Translations under genes and position numbers: made by a program
In this document: piece by piece, positions 50,393-50,528 of the stretch
Numbering within the stretch: position 1 is the first letter of the stretch
Layout of the letters: the number at the start of each line of letters is the position of its first letter
Assembly (NCBI RefSeq): GCF_009914725.1
Contig: NZ_JAAAWJ010000008.1
Coordinates: 1-50,528 of the forward strand
Direction of reading: 5' to 3'
DNA length: 50,528 nucleotides
Origin: Methanogenium sp. MK-MG
GTDB taxonomy: Archaea > Halobacteriota > Methanomicrobia > Methanomicrobiales > Methanomicrobiaceae
Notes under the pieces: generated by a model
Database searches by the model: none
Seen by the model: only the letters and a program-made list of their open reading frames with translations
Told to the model about the DNA's origin: nothing

Positions 50393-50528
50393 CCAGATAT
50401 ATTTTTTTAGTATTTCTTCAAGAACCTGGCCTGGTGTAATTCCCTCCAGTCGTTCTTTCTCTGTTCCATTAACAAGAACAAGAATTGTGGGTGTGACCTG
50501 CAGAGCGTATTTTTGAATGGCTCCTTCT
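50387..50528 (-). CDS. Thioredoxin-fold protein, 3' part only
   Basis: The last 46 codons are present, entering from the right edge of the window. The translation EGAIQKYALQVTPTILVLVN contains the cis-proline loop VTPTILV of thioredoxin-like proteins, followed by GTEKERLEGITPGQVLEEIL, the final strand and helix. The active-site C-x-x-C would lie beyond the window. It may be a thioredoxin or a small glutaredoxin-like redox protein. Confidence 0.75.
   Translation of the reverse strand, partial: EGAIQKYALQVTPTILVLVNGTEKERLEGITPGQVLEEILKKYIWL

Noticed and set aside
1-50528. CRISPR arrays, rRNA and tRNA genes
   Set aside because: Scanning for regularly spaced repeats and T-loop or rRNA signature sequences found none that could be supported.

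Overview
The window is chromosomal DNA from a methanogenic euryarchaeon, most likely of the order Methanomicrobiales. The evidence is a canonical archaeal information-processing cluster (S19e, PDCD5-like, L39e, L31e, aIF6, L18a, prefoldin alpha, FtsY, SRP54, TrmY, Pus10, L21e, RpoF, DUF655, KsgA), TATA-box promoters with short or absent leaders, and secreted proteins with DUF3821-like and GWN-repeat architectures, combined with bacterial-type MutS, MutL and exonuclease VII. Species cannot be fixed from sequence alone. No rRNA, tRNA or CRISPR array was seen.

Layout. (1) 1-4.3 kb: a MoxR-type pseudogene formed by deletion, a possible 138-bp MITE, a TiaS-like gene split by a one-base frame change, and several small genes including a methyltransferase. 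(2) 4.25-7.8 kb: an accessory island that begins with an IS200/IS605-type hairpin at the 3' end of a membrane-protein gene. It carries an orphan RavA-like MoxR ATPase, one copy of a ~440-bp structured non-coding repeat, and an MNT/HEPN toxin-antitoxin pair under palindromic operators. (3) 7.8-11.4 kb: trpF, glmM, a MobB-MoaE fusion and a DUF5806-like gene. (4) 11.4-17.6 kb: an insertion-sequence graveyard with three decayed copies of one DDE transposase, a decayed TnpB and a second IS605-like hairpin. An apparently intact XerA-type recombinase sits in its middle, with inverted repeats on both sides, one having the arm-6-arm geometry of a dif site. (5) 17.6-28.8 kb: envelope genes. These are two divergently transcribed secreted proteins, a DUF1616 protein, and a seven-gene minus-strand operon built around MoxR, DUF58, DUF4350-like and DUF4129-like membrane proteins. 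(6) 28.8-33.5 kb: mutS-mutL, the latter with a triplicated 40-residue unit. (7) 33.6-44.4 kb: the long minus-strand translation/secretion cluster, with a second copy of the ~440-bp repeat at its distal end. (8) 44.4-50.5 kb: RNA-binding protein, RNase P subunit, purN, a CorC-type transporter, a TIM-barrel isomerase, xseAB, DUF371, a zinc-ribbon protein and a partial thioredoxin-fold gene.

How genes work together. Pus10 makes pseudouridine 54 in tRNA and the adjacent TrmY methylates it. SRP54 and FtsY are adjacent partners in protein targeting. S19e, L39e, L31e, L18a, L21e, aIF6 and KsgA serve ribosome structure and assembly. The MoxR/DUF58/DUF4129-like set is probably an AAA+ chaperone system acting on extracytoplasmic or membrane complexes, and it lies beside genes for secreted surface proteins. 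The main unexplained elements are the ~440-bp dispersed repeat, the frame-shifted TiaS-like gene with an internal Shine-Dalgarno-like sequence, the apparent ATC start of pus10, and the recombinase-flanking inverted repeats.
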